DNA from: Eustoma russellianum
Taxonomy: Eukaryota; Streptophyta; Magnoliopsida; Gentianales; Gentianaceae
Length of the DNA stretch: 64,000 bases
Direction of reading: 5' to 3'
NCBI GenBank assembly: GCA_036186865.1
Contig: AP025074.1
Location: 13,465,489 to 13,529,488 of the forward strand
Each line of letters starts with the position of its first letter. The first letter of the stretch is position 1. Positions 20,147 through 29,391 of this stretch are shown here, one piece after another. Under the pieces are notes generated by a model. That model was given only the letters and a program-made list of their open reading frames with translations. It did not search any database and had not been told where the DNA came from. The position numbers and the translations under genes are program-made.

Positions 20147-21426
20147 TGTTGGAAACAACCAATCCTGTACCAAGACGCAAATGTACAGTGTGTGCGTATG
20201 AAACAGTAAAATAACGCAAACCCGAGGCGAGTCGAGGACTCTGTCCTTAAGACGTATTGCTCCGGTATACTGTACCTAACCGGCGTTAGCAACCATCTCC
20301 CAGGATAAAACGGGTACCTGTTCAGTTGAGCGGCACTGCTGAACTCGAACTACTGCGAACCATCGAATGTCCTGACTTCTCCTGGACGTGATGCAAAAAC
20401 TTGAATGCTACGAATGCTGTATGCTACGAATGCTAGAGCAAGTGTGTGTGTAGAATGCACACCCCTTGCCCTGTTTATATAGGGGAGTCAGTCAAAAGTC
20501 GGTTTTCCCTGATGAAATCGTGACCGTCGGATCATAACCGTAGATCGATTATAGCCGTCAGATTAAAACCTCCAAGCGGTTATGGAAGGTTTAAATCTCA
20601 GCCTTTAGATTGAAAACCGATTCGTAGGATTAAACCTGGAACGTTAGATGGAAACCACATTCGGTTGGGCGGTTAGGTCAGTTTAAATCTCGGCCGTTAG
20701 ATCAAAGCTGCCTTTTCCGCCACCATTATATCAAAACCAATTAATCTTATCGCATACCGAAGGATACCGTTTGATTCAAGTTTGAATCACAACCGCTTAG
20801 CATAAAGATTCTGTCCGCTGTCCAGCTTCGATCGATCACATCGATCGATCGAAGTGACATCAATCGATAGATGTGATCGATCGATGTACGTCAGAATGAT
20901 TATGAACTTTCTGTCCAGCTTCGATCGATTACATCGATCGATCGAAGTGACATCGATCGATCGATGTAAGGCAGAATGATCTTGAAGCTTTCTGTCCGGC
21001 TTCGATCGATCGAAGTGACATCGATCGATCGATGTAAATGATCGATGTACTTTACATAGAACGAACTATGTCTTCCCTCCGGTCAGAAACTTCTCACGCC
21101 CCAAGAGCACATCTAAAGTATCTAATGTGGTATTCCTCCATAAGGGTGATGTGGCTTCCTAAGAATAGGACACGTCAGCCATTAACAATGTTTTCCATCC
21201 ACTTTGAACATTAATTTCTCATTCACCCGGTATCGTAATTGAGTGACTCCAAAGCCTAAAATTAACTACTCGTTATGTAGATAATTAAGGACCCATTAGT
21301 TTCCGATTTTCATTATCGGAAACTTATCATAATTAAGCTCAAAATATGTTGGTCAACCAAATTTTGCAACCTTCCTTAATGAGCCAAAGCCCAACCTCTT
21401 AATCTCAAACTTTTAATTCTCCAACA
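20147..21426 (-). repeat. copia-1 5' LTR
   Basis: 1280 bp, with intact TGTTGG and CCAACA ends. A minus-strand TATA box CCTATATAAAC lies at 20473-20483. It is the partner of 14151-15431 and differs from it by scattered substitutions and small indels. Confidence 0.94.
20823..21052. repeat. Cluster of GATCGATC-centred palindromes in copia-1 5' LTR
   Basis: The counterpart of 14829-15055. ACATCGATCGATCGATGT and CATCGATCGATCGAAGTG recur here with a few substitutions, for instance an AATCGAT variant in the first block. Confidence 0.85.
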
Positions 21427-21431
21427 CTTTA

Positions 21432-22100
21432 CCATGCTGGAGATTCTACAGTATGCTGGATTCCTTGTTCATATTTTATTTGTGTAGTGGTTTATATTAA
21501 CTAACGCTTTTATAGTTTTATCTTGGGATCTACACAGATTTGGCTTCACAAGTAAAATATGGATCAAACGATAAACCTGAATTTAAAAAAGAAAAGCTTT
21601 AGCTTCATATGACAACGGATTTTCTTTCGATTAAAGCTCATTTAATGCTACAACAACAACATTATCCTATTGGTTTAAAGGCTCCCGACTATGGCAGAAT
21701 ATAAGGAGGTCGGATGTACGCATCATATCCATGTGTTAGAATCACACATAGATTGCTTCACAATGACCCACAACGACAATTGCGTCAAGCTGTATCGATC
21801 AACTGCTACTTCACAATATAAGAACCGCAACCAATTTATTGAGTCATTTTGCTTTATTAGATCATATTGCAAAGTCAAAAAAAATGTGTCATTGACGGAA
21901 ATGGAAATTATTTAATGCCTTAGTCTAGTGGAGATTATTGATGGTCTTGGGTAGGCTGGGGTAATTTTAGAAGATTCTAGTCATATAGTTATAAAGTAAA
22001 TCACGCCAATCATTGTAATTAATCATAAAATAGAACATCATAACATTAATGTATACTGTCTGACTTTACCTTGTAAAGCTGCAAACAGAGACTAATCAGT
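21432..22100. other. Host DNA right of copia-1, no convincing gene
   Basis: Continues the sequence of 13737-14145 across the insertion. It holds one 74-codon open frame (21691-21915, plus strand) with no recognisable motif and a strange composition for a protein; I do not call it. No terminal repeats or RNA gene are seen. Confidence 0.5.
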
Positions 22101-22180
22101 GAAACATACTGGAAATATAACCTTATTTCTCGATCGATATCCTCTGACCCTCCAGCTCCTCACCTCTATGGGGACCGCCT

Positions 22181-22263
22181 GCCACGTGGCATATAGGGGG
22201 TGGTGAGACTGGGTGCGGGGTGACTCCCACCCAGCCTCACCAATCCCCCTGTGTGCCACGTGT
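22181..22263. repeat. Imperfect hairpin with CACGTG in each arm
   Basis: Arms at about 22181-22215 (GCCACGTGGCATATAGGGGG...) and 22227-22263 pair over roughly 35 bases around an 11-base loop. Each arm carries CACGTG, the core of a plant G-box. It lies about 240 bases past the stop of the cysteine-rich gene. It could be a degraded miniature inverted-repeat element or the stem of a small-RNA precursor. Confidence 0.65.
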
Positions 22264-22500
22264 CGCTGGGTCATTTAATAACTCCTTAAAGGCATATCAG
22301 ATTTGTTCCCCTTGTTTCTGGTACAAATACAAACTAAAGAGCATACTTACTGAAACATAGAAAGCACAACCGAATCTTATCCAGGTTCACTGTAAAACCA
22401 GAACTACATAACTTGTCACTGGAGCATAGGGGATCTTGAACACAACGGATGGCGGCGCGTCGAAACAGTGATTCTTTGAATCCAAGGAGATAATAAGCGT

Positions 22501-22857
22501 TTATAACTTCGAGTTTGGGCACCAACTCGGGCACCTGTCATCACAGTTGGATTCGCATTGATAGCAGCAATAGCTGATACCGTCACAGCAATCTTCTCCA
22601 CAGCATACGTAAAATTGCATCAATTTTCGAGTAGGCAACGGCAAGCTTAGCGAGTTGCTTAAGTTCTCGAGATTTTTCCTGCTTCTTATCTCGTCAATCT
22701 CAGCTTCATTTCTCTGCTTCTGGTGAAAAACAATGGACGTCTTCTCCTCCTTGTGTTCAGTCATTCCGGTTGCCTGATCCGCAGCTAAAACGTTGTTCAA
22801 CTGGTACAGAATCGCGAGCGCCATGAAGGCGACGATAATGCTTGGAGGTTTTCTCAT
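22501..22857 (-). CDS. Small secreted cysteine-rich peptide
   Basis: This is the only ordinary host gene I would defend. It codes 118 residues. Residues 1-25 are a clear signal peptide (two basic residues, then a hydrophobic run ending NNVLA, cleavage before ADQ). Residues 26-80 are a polar, charged pro-region (HKEEK, KQRNEAEIDEIRSRK). The last third has ten cysteines at 85, 86, 90, 91, 97, 98, 101, 105, 109 and 113: three CC pairs, then four single cysteines with 2-3-residue gaps, and no cysteine elsewhere. This fits a secreted, disulfide-bonded plant peptide, either signalling or defence, with possible removal of the pro-region. The spacing does not match the defensin, lipid-transfer, snakin or RALF patterns I know, so I name no family. 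A TATA box lies 65 bp upstream. No intron is needed. Confidence 0.7.
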   Translation of the reverse strand: MRKPPSIIVAFMALAILYQLNNVLAADQATGMTEHKEEKTSIVFHQKQRNEAEIDEIRSRKNLENLSNSLSLPLPTRKLMQFYVCCGEDCCDGISYCCYQCESNCDDRCPSWCPNSKL

Positions 22858-22921
22858 GGTTGCAAGACTAATAATTATAAGTTCAAAAGTTGTAGTAAAT
22901 GGCTCAATAATATTGTGAACA

Positions 22922-22929
22922 TTTATATA
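22922..22929 (-). promoter_or_regulatory. TATA box of the cysteine-rich gene
   Basis: On the minus strand the sequence is TATATAAA within TTCTATATAAATG. It lies about 65 bp upstream of the ATG at 22857, giving a predicted transcription start near 22895 and a leader of about 35 bases. This supports both the gene and its start. Confidence 0.6.
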
Positions 22930-22989
22930 GAAGCTGGCAGCAAATCAGTCAAAATTTCGCACCTCAGGAGGATATCTCCTTCTAGTTTA

Positions 22990-23735
22990 ATGAAATGTAT
23001 ATTTATTTTAATTTCACTGTCTATGAAATTTGCTAAGCATTTTTCTTTTTGGGACAGTCTTCGGTTTCTGGGATTCATCATCCCTGGCCGGTTTAATGAC
23101 AAAAAATCAGACATGTATAAAAATGTTCTATCATATAGAACAAGAATCAGAATAATTCATTATGACTAAATCAATTGCTATGTGGAAAAGTAGCTGTCCT
23201 TGATAGGAAGTCCGTCAAGCATTGGCAAAATCCTTCATTCCATGACTGGGTGCGGGATTATTTTAAGTGACACAATTACTTTTGATCCCTACAGTTTAGA
23301 AACATATATCCTATGTGCTCCATAGTTTATTTTTCCGACATTTACCTCCCATATGTTCTTAGACTAAAATATGAAGGTGATTTTACATCTAAGTTAAATA
23401 TTTCATCTGTTTCAAAATATAATTTTTTTTTTGTTAAATTGGCGTACAGTTTAGGAAAGGTTTGTCAAAATATTAATTCTTGCTCGTGTCCAATGTTCCC
23501 ATCTTAATTAAAATGTTTTTCCCAAAAGAGTCGCATTTAATGAGGACATATAAGTAAAATCATATATTTTCTTTTATCAATTAAAACAAGTAGATTTATA
23601 TTTTAGAACATTTCAAAATATTAATATTTACTTATAAAAAGGGAAAGAATGTGTAATGAATTGCCTTATGGTACCCTCATCTAGAAGAGGATTTCAGAAT
23701 GATTCATCAAAAAAAAAACCCGACTGAATTGCCTT
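22990..23735. repeat. Duplicate segment B, upstream of the cysteine-rich gene
   Basis: A diverged relative of A (about 300-840) and C (about 24110-24600). Shared words include TTTCTGGGATTCATC and CTGGCCGGT near 23072-23092, the phrase around AGTCCGTCAAGCATTGG, and GACATTTACCTCC near 23338. It begins within 130 bp of the gene's ATG, so A and C look like copies of this promoter-proximal DNA. No open frame. Confidence 0.7.
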
Positions 23736-25442
23736 TTGGTACCCTTTCTATTAACCCGTAGGTATTTAGTTGCATTAACCAGAATTTAGGTATTTTTAGT
23801 AACCCGAACAAAGGTTTTTTATTCTATTCATCCGAAGAAGTTCTTATTCCATTAATTTGGAACTAAGATTTTAATTCCATTAACTTGTTACTAAGGCTTC
23901 TATTCATCAATCAAGAATTAGAATTTTTTTCATCCAGATATTATCTATAACAATTGTAGAAATCTCCTATTATCTTAACTTGAATATCTTACATATCTTT
24001 TTCCAGTCTAGTATTTCATAAACTATTGCACCGATAACATATTTTCTCAAAAAGGTGCTACGTACTACGATCAATGTATAATACGAAACTTTGCGGACTT
24101 ATAAAAAGAACATTTACTTTCATTTATCTGTCTATAACATTTGGCGAGCATTTTTCATTTATGAGAGTCTGACGTTTCTGGGATTCATCGTTCTTGGCCG
24201 GTCTAATAACAGCAACAGCCAGACAAATGTAAAAACTGTTCTATTCTGTAGAAAAAGAATCTGAATAATTTATAAAGACTAAATTAATTCACATGTGGCA
24301 AAACAGCCGTCCTTAATAAGTCCATTAAGCGTTGGAAAAATCCTTGATTCTTTTGTTTTCTCTTTGATATGGATGAAAGGCTTGATTCTATGGTGCAGTA
24401 CTTTAAAAGATAATTATCTTTTGGTCCTTGTGTTTTGGTCAAATTCACTCAATATGCTCCCTAGTTTTTATTTTGACATTTACCTCTAGTATGTTTTTTT
24501 ACTAAAATGTAAAGGTGTTATAATTTGACAGTAAATTACTTTTGACGCCCTCATTTAGAAGCGATGTTGGGGATTATTCATCAAAAAACCAAAGGGGCCA
24601 AAATGTAAGTTTCTGTTTACGCTACCACTCACTTGGACAATGAATCACAAGAACTTTCTAGCAGGAGTCTATATGGTCCGGTCCAGTTGTTTTTTGGACA
24701 TATTACAAACCAAACCGTTTGTAACAATTTGGAAATGGTAAAACCGAAACTAGACCAAAACCGACCGACAAACTGTTTGACCGGTCTATTTTGGTTTTTG
24801 GTTCTGGTTTTTTATGGTTTATTTAATTAAGCACAATTTTGAGCAATAAAGATCTAAAATTAGAAACTAATGACCCAACTAAATAATTTACAAGCCAACT
24901 AAATAATTACAATATATATATATATATATATGTTTATGAATTTTATGTATTTTATAAAATATATATATTTTATAAAGACGAACCGGTCCAATTTTTATAG
25001 AATAATATATTGTATTTGTTTATAATATATCCTATATATTATATAAAGTAGTATACATTACATATTTTATAAAATATATAATTTTATAGAAAGGGTTAAT
25101 TGCACCTTAATCCATACTTTTCCACAAAGTTTTAAGTAGCATCCATACTTTCATCTAATTCTCTTAGCAGCCATACTTATTGGTAAAATGAACATCTGGC
25201 ATCCGGACGACCTGCTGGTTTACCGTTGACTGCTCAAATCGACCGTTGACCGTACTTAACCCCACATTTAACCCGATTTTAACCACGGTTTAGGATCAAT
25301 TAAATAATAAAGTCAAAAAAATTTAAAAGTTTAAGAAAAAAATAATTCAAAAATTAAAAAGAAAACCTTCAACCCCACCCCCCTTTCATCTTCTTCTCTT
25401 GCAAAATATTCTCCATGGAAAGCAGTACTTGTTCCACCAAAA

Positions 25443-26118
25443 TCAGAATACACGAATTTTGGGAAATCTATGGAGGGGTAAAAAGAGTAAAATGACAAGA
25501 AGAGCAAAGAAGGCAAGAGTGTAAAGAAAGTGAAACAAGAGAGGCCAGAAATGAGTTAAGGTGAAAATATACGCGAAATCCACAAAAAGTAACACAAATA
25601 GCTTCAACTTCAGCTGAATTCTGAAAACTGAAGCAGGGTAAGAATGGTGAATGAATCTGAGGCTGAATCTTTTTGTAGATAAACACATAGGAAAAGAAGG
25701 GAAACACGGAGAATCTTGATGTGAAGTATCTGAACTCAATACAGACTCCTTTTTCTTCACTGTTGCTGTAACAGGCGCCTCTGGATTCTGATTAATCCTA
25801 AAGACAGTAGCAGAGCGTGAAAAACTATAATTTTCGGACATTATGGGTCTTCTGTGAGGAATTGAGAGAGGGGTTTCGCTTGTCGGATGATTCTGAGGGA
25901 AGGGTCCATTTTAATTCCAAGAATTGGAAGAGAAAAAAAGGGATCTTGATACTGAGATGGGGTCGAGCAGATAAACGGTGGTGGGTAGGGAGTGTTGACT
26001 CCTTTTGATATTGAAATTCTTGGAAGATACCAGGTGAGAATTCTGTCTTCAAATCAGAAGAACATGGAGCTTTTTCTTTATCTCCGATCTGATGGAATCT
26101 ATGGTTGTTCTGATACAT
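25443..26118 (-). other. Possible captured gene fragment inside the Mutator-like element
   Basis: On the minus strand there is a 132-codon frame (25841-25443) starting MSENYSFSRSATVFRINQ. It turns into a hydrophobic Leu/Phe-rich tail, and an overlapping 97-codon frame lies at 26118-25825. The first 60 residues look like ordinary protein; the tail may be read-through intron. I do not recognise the parent gene. A captured exon with its flanking intron is the likeliest reading. Confidence 0.4.
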
Positions 26119-26467
26119 TAAAAACCGGCTGAAAATAGGAAGATTTCTGGCTCAAACCTTTTGCAGTCTTCTTTTTGCTCTCTTTAATTGTATGAATATT
26201 CTAAAAACAAGCTGAAAGAGTTGGATTTGTTGTGGGCTGTGTTTTTTCAGAAGGGATTTTTTTAAGACGGAATTGTTGACCAGATGTAATCAGTTGGAAT
26301 TAATAAAGGGAAATGACACATCTGAGATCTCCAAATGTTCGGAAGTTTTTCTACAATCCTTTTCCAGCTGGAGTAAAATGTCCCTAAGTGAGCGTATTAT
26401 GGGGGATCGTCAAGCACATCCGGCAAGGGTCAAGGGGGATCCCGTTGTTTCATAGCTCAGGTCGGAG

Positions 26468-26640
26468 ACGTAAGGCAGAGTTTAGTTTTTTGGGGGTGAT
26501 AATGGAAAAATTGATAGATAAGCCACCCTTACAGCCACTCTACAGAACCGTACATGAGATTTTCACCTCATACGGCTCCTCTTTCAAATCTTTCGTGCCA
26601 TGGGGGAATATTTCCGCAATAATGGAATGCACGCATTAAT
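26468..26640 (-). pseudogene. rps12: Plastid rps12 fragment (intron 1 end with group II domain V, start of exon 2)
   Basis: Read on the minus strand, 26578-26545 is GAGCCGTATGAGGTGAAAAT plus 14 more bases, a group II intron domain V with its GAAA-like loop. It is followed by GTAGAGTGGCTGTAAGGG and then, at about 26500-26468, an exon start that reads ITPKKLNSALR. This is the plastid rps12 order: 3' half of the trans-spliced intron, then exon 2, which in the plastid gene reads ITPKKPNSALRK. The match stops abruptly after CTTACGT. Upstream, to at least 26640, the sequence still looks like plastid intron, but I cannot fix that edge. It is a nuclear copy of plastid DNA within the Mutator-like element and not expressed as rps12. 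Confidence 0.8.
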
Positions 26641-27470
26641 AATCTATGATGATCTTAGTAAACAGGCGGTGGCATATTGACAGATCGCTACCTACTCTTT
26701 TCTCTGGTTTAACCAAATAGAGTGGTCATGAGCTCCCTTCTTATCTTTTATTTACCAAACTGTGCCTGGTAGAATTAACCATGGTTGGGAAAATTTGGGC
26801 GCCAAATGTGGTAACCATCAAAAATAAAAGGAAAATATGTAAAAACCGCCTACAGCAGGTTAATTCCTAGTTATCGGATGCCAGGTGTTCATTTCACCAA
26901 TAAGTATGGCTGCTAAACAAATTACATGAAATTACGGATGCTACTTAAAAATTTGTGGAAAAGTATAGATACCAGATGCAATTAACTCTTTATGGAAACG
27001 GCCGGTCAAGTTTTCACTGTTTAAAAGTCCCAAAACCAAAAACCGGACTGTATGAAATGGTTTGGTTTTCAATACCGACTGCTAAACTGCAGTTTGGTTT
27101 TTCTTGGTTTGGTTCAGTGATTTGGTCCGGTTTATAAAAAATTTGTTCGCGCCTACTTTCTAGTCAAAAACACATGAAAAGTAACGGTCATAAAAAAAAT
27201 AAAGAAATTGGAGAGGGTTTAGAAGTAGTTTGCAAAACTTAGGGGAGGTAGAAGATAATTTTTATTAAAAAAAAATAAAGTCAGATTTCAAACTAAGTTA
27301 ATATCGGGAAGTAACTGTGTGCTATACATGTTTTAAGTTTGATAAGGATTATGAACCCCACGCACAAGACATTGAGGGACTTCGAGGTTAGAGATTAAAA
27401 AAATTTATAAAGTTATGAAATGAAGAAAATTTTGGAAGTAAAAGCATGCATCCAAAGGGAGGAGAAAAAA

Positions 27471-27843
27471 AAAATACCCAAAACTACAAATAAATACAGA
27501 AACATCAGTGTACCTTTTAAAATATAAACAGTGACGCGAATTTCACATGTTTAAAAAAAAAAATCGAACAATTCACGTTTTCCTCCTTTCTCTTACCAAT
27601 CGAATGGGTCCCCAGTGTTCATACATCTATCTAGCAAATATGTCCAAAAAAATTCATTATATACCTCAAATATGGTACTTAAAATCCCACATTAATGCAT
27701 TTGTAACGTTTGCTTTTTTTCTTCTACACAATCATTACCATAAATATAATGGATTCCATCTTTACATTGAACAAATATCCAAAAATTTATTTCCACTTCT
27801 TTCAAAGTATATCAATAACAAAGAAACAAAATTATATTAAATG
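27471..27843. other. Intergenic, no gene seen
   Basis: 370 bases of AT-rich DNA between the end of duplicate C and the LTR fragment at 27844. A 97-codon open frame here (27547-27840) has low-complexity composition and no motif; I do not call it. Confidence 0.5.
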
Positions 27844-28125
27844 TGTAGCCCCCGCCCGAAACTAGGGTTTCGGTCCGGTACACCCGTCGTACTCTATTAC
27901 GAGAAGTACAAGGCATCGATACATACATGTGCATGTCGACATGAAACATGAATGGAAATAGCGAAAGCAACATAAAAGTAAACATACGACATGCAATAGC
28001 GTACAAATCGTCATAATAATACAAATCCAAAATATCCGATGTCCCAAATGATACAAGTACAAAATAAGCATCGGTCTTCAAAAGCTAATTCCTGGCGTAC
28101 ATCTCTCTCAAGGATAGTCTATGTT

Positions 28126-28287
28126 GTTAGTTGCAGCAATTGTCCCGTGGCGCGTAGGTCGTGTGGGCCAAGTCACAGTCGAATGCCGTGGACGCTTGTG
28201 TGTGTTGAATGCACTATAAGGCTAGGGTATCCGCATCTCATGTCACCAATTGATTTTGGAAGAGTTGGTAGCGTCTGAGGTCCTACA
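28126..28287 (+). repeat. TRIM 5' LTR
   Basis: 162 bp, TGTTAGTTGCAGC to GAGGTCCTACA. Differs from the 3' LTR at about a dozen positions by eye. Confidence 0.93.
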
Positions 28288-28350
28288 AGTGGTATCAGAG
28301 CCAAGGTCACGGGTTCGATTCCCAGCGGGAGCAAATGCTGAGGGGGAGAT

Positions 28351-28513
28351 TGTTAGGTGCAGCAATTGTCCCATGGCGCGTAGGCCATGTAGGCCAAGTC
28401 ACAGTCGAATGCCGTGGACGCTTGTGTGTGCTGAATGCACTATAAGGCTAGAGTATGCGCATCTCCTGTTACCAATTGGTTTTGGGAGAGTTGGTAGCGC
28501 CTGAGGTCCTACA
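28351..28513 (+). repeat. TRIM 3' LTR
   Basis: 163 bp, TGTTAGGTGCAGC to GAGGTCCTACA, preceded directly by the polypurine tract and followed by target duplication TATGT. Confidence 0.93.
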
Positions 28514-29331
28514 TATGTGAGGGTCGTCACCTATGTACCCAATCTCGTGGATCATGTCCTCTGCAAGTGATTTAAGGCAAGTATGAGCGATAAAACATAA
28601 TCGCCGAGCAAGTAGTCCTACTAGATACGTCATGTGAATCATGCATGGGGAGACAGAATAACAAAGTAATAATAAACATAATAATGAACGTAATAAAACG
28701 CGTCTCTATTTAACAAGCAGAGTAACATAAATAATATAAGTAACAGGTAGTACATAAGAATTTATCATCATAACATAGGAAACATAATCTTCTATCTAAG
28801 GTTGTAACAACATATACGTGTCCATATTTATATTCTAACCCATGTCCTAACTGAGGTCATAGACTTATAACATTTATAATTTATGCATAAACCCTACTTT
28901 GATTCACTTAATAACATCATAAACTTAAGGATATTCTAAACATAACCTAAGGGTAACATGATCAAAATGTGATGCATAAAACATGGCTTTTCATAATCAT
29001 AACATGACTTTTCCATGTGTGTTAAGGTGATTACCATCAAACAACCCTTGAGATCATGTACGTAAGTCATGCTTATGATACATATATAAACATGCTAAAA
29101 GCATGATCTTAAAACATATGAAAACTAAAAACACATAGAAAATCCACACTTGATGATTATCATAAATAACATAACCAAACATGCCAAAGTTGTATTCTTT
29201 ATACACTTTCTTAACCTTACATATTTCTTCACTTTGTTTATTTACTTTCTTCGTATATCTTCTAAGACTCTTCTTTTTATTTCATTTTCACCTAAAGCCT
29301 ATGTCCTTTTGTGTGTGACCATGTGTATATA

Positions 29332-29333
<2 letters not shown>

Positions 29334-29389
<56 letters not shown>
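29334..29389. repeat. (AT)n microsatellite at the 3' end of a LINE
   Basis: About 28 uninterrupted AT dinucleotides. It directly joins the 3' end of the minus-strand LINE (minus strand: CCCGTCCTTCATCA then ATAT...), so it may have grown from the LINE tail. Confidence 0.95.

Positions 29390-29391
<2 letters not shown>

Larger units (their letters stand above)
14151..21426 (-). mobile_element. Ty1/copia retrotransposon on minus strand (copia-1)
   Basis: A 7.28-kb element with LTRs of 1281 and 1280 bp and a perfect 5-bp duplication CTTTA at 14146-14150 and 21427-21431. The LTR ends are TGTTGGA and TCCAACA, except that the outer base at 14151 is G. On the minus strand the order is LTR, gag, protease, integrase, reverse transcriptase, RNase H, polypurine tract, LTR; integrase before reverse transcriptase defines Ty1/copia. 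All coding parts are interrupted by stops or frameshifts. The bases after the 5' LTR do not show the usual initiator-methionine primer site. Confidence 0.95.
25092..26988. mobile_element. Mutator-like element with long terminal inverted repeats (pack-MULE type)
   Basis: About 1.9 kb absent from copy A. The left end AGGGTTAATTGCACC and the right end (reverse complement GAGTTAATTGCATC) begin terminal inverted repeats that can be followed for about 110 bp, through TTTTCCACAAA, AAGTAGCATCC and GCAGCCATACTTATTGGT. It is flanked by TTTATAGAA (25083-25091) and TTTATGGAA (26989-26997), a 9-bp target duplication with one mismatch. Nine-base duplications and long inverted repeats are Mutator hallmarks. 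There is no transposase. The interior holds an unidentified transcript-like segment and a piece of plastid DNA, as expected of a gene-capturing element. Confidence 0.85.
24662..27155. mobile_element. hAT-type element (copy C), split by a Mutator-like insertion
   Basis: The same element as 859-1435, flanked by the 8-bp duplication CTTTCTAG at 24654-24661 and 27156-27163. Its first base is C instead of T. It is interrupted at 25092-26988. It has no coding capacity and contains a short (AT)n tract near 24910. Confidence 0.8.
23806..27470. repeat. Segmental duplicate copy C, carrying nested insertions
   Basis: Aligns with 1-1740 at high similarity on both sides of the Mutator-like element. It contains the hAT-type element at the same place as A. 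It follows B head to tail after a short AT-rich link (23736-23805). No gene is seen in its own sequence. The similarity to A ends near 27470, where the two diverge completely. Confidence 0.8.
28126..28513 (+). mobile_element. TRIM (miniature LTR retrotransposon), 388 bp, intact
   Basis: Two 162/163-bp LTRs (28126-28287 and 28351-28513) start TGTTAG and end TCCTACA, with a perfect 5-bp duplication TATGT at 28121-28125 and 28514-28518. The internal part is only 63 bp. It consists of a primer site TGGTATCAGAGCC (28290-28302), complementary to the 3' end of initiator methionine tRNA, a tRNA-arm-like GGTTCGATTCCC, and a polypurine tract GCTGAGGGGGAGAT directly before the 3' LTR. There is no coding capacity, so it must use another element's proteins. 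Confidence 0.95.
27844..29333 (-). repeat. Inverted gypsy LTR fragment
   Basis: Begins TGTAGCCCCCGCCCG. Its first 80 bases match, with about 70 percent identity by eye, the reverse complement of the end of the LTR at 35882-38358 (shared ACTACAAGGCATCGAT-like word). It is therefore a minus-oriented LTR of a related gypsy family, read from its 3' end. It carries a TRIM insertion at 28126-28513 and stops at the (AT)n tract, where a LINE abuts it. No start of the LTR is seen, so it is truncated. Confidence 0.6.

Noticed and set aside
22334..22534. 66-codon minus-strand frame overlapping the 3' end of the cysteine-rich gene
   Set aside because: It is in another frame, with no signal peptide or cysteine pattern. 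It could only matter if the gene had an alternative 3' exon, for which I see no splice sites.
27547..27840. 97-codon plus-strand frame
   Set aside because: AT-rich, Ile/Phe/Asn/Lys-dominated, no motif, no promoter.
28290..28340. tRNA gene suggested by GGTTCGATTCCC
   Set aside because: There is no acceptor stem, D-arm or anticodon arm. The sequence is the primer-binding site of the TRIM and follows its LTR directly.
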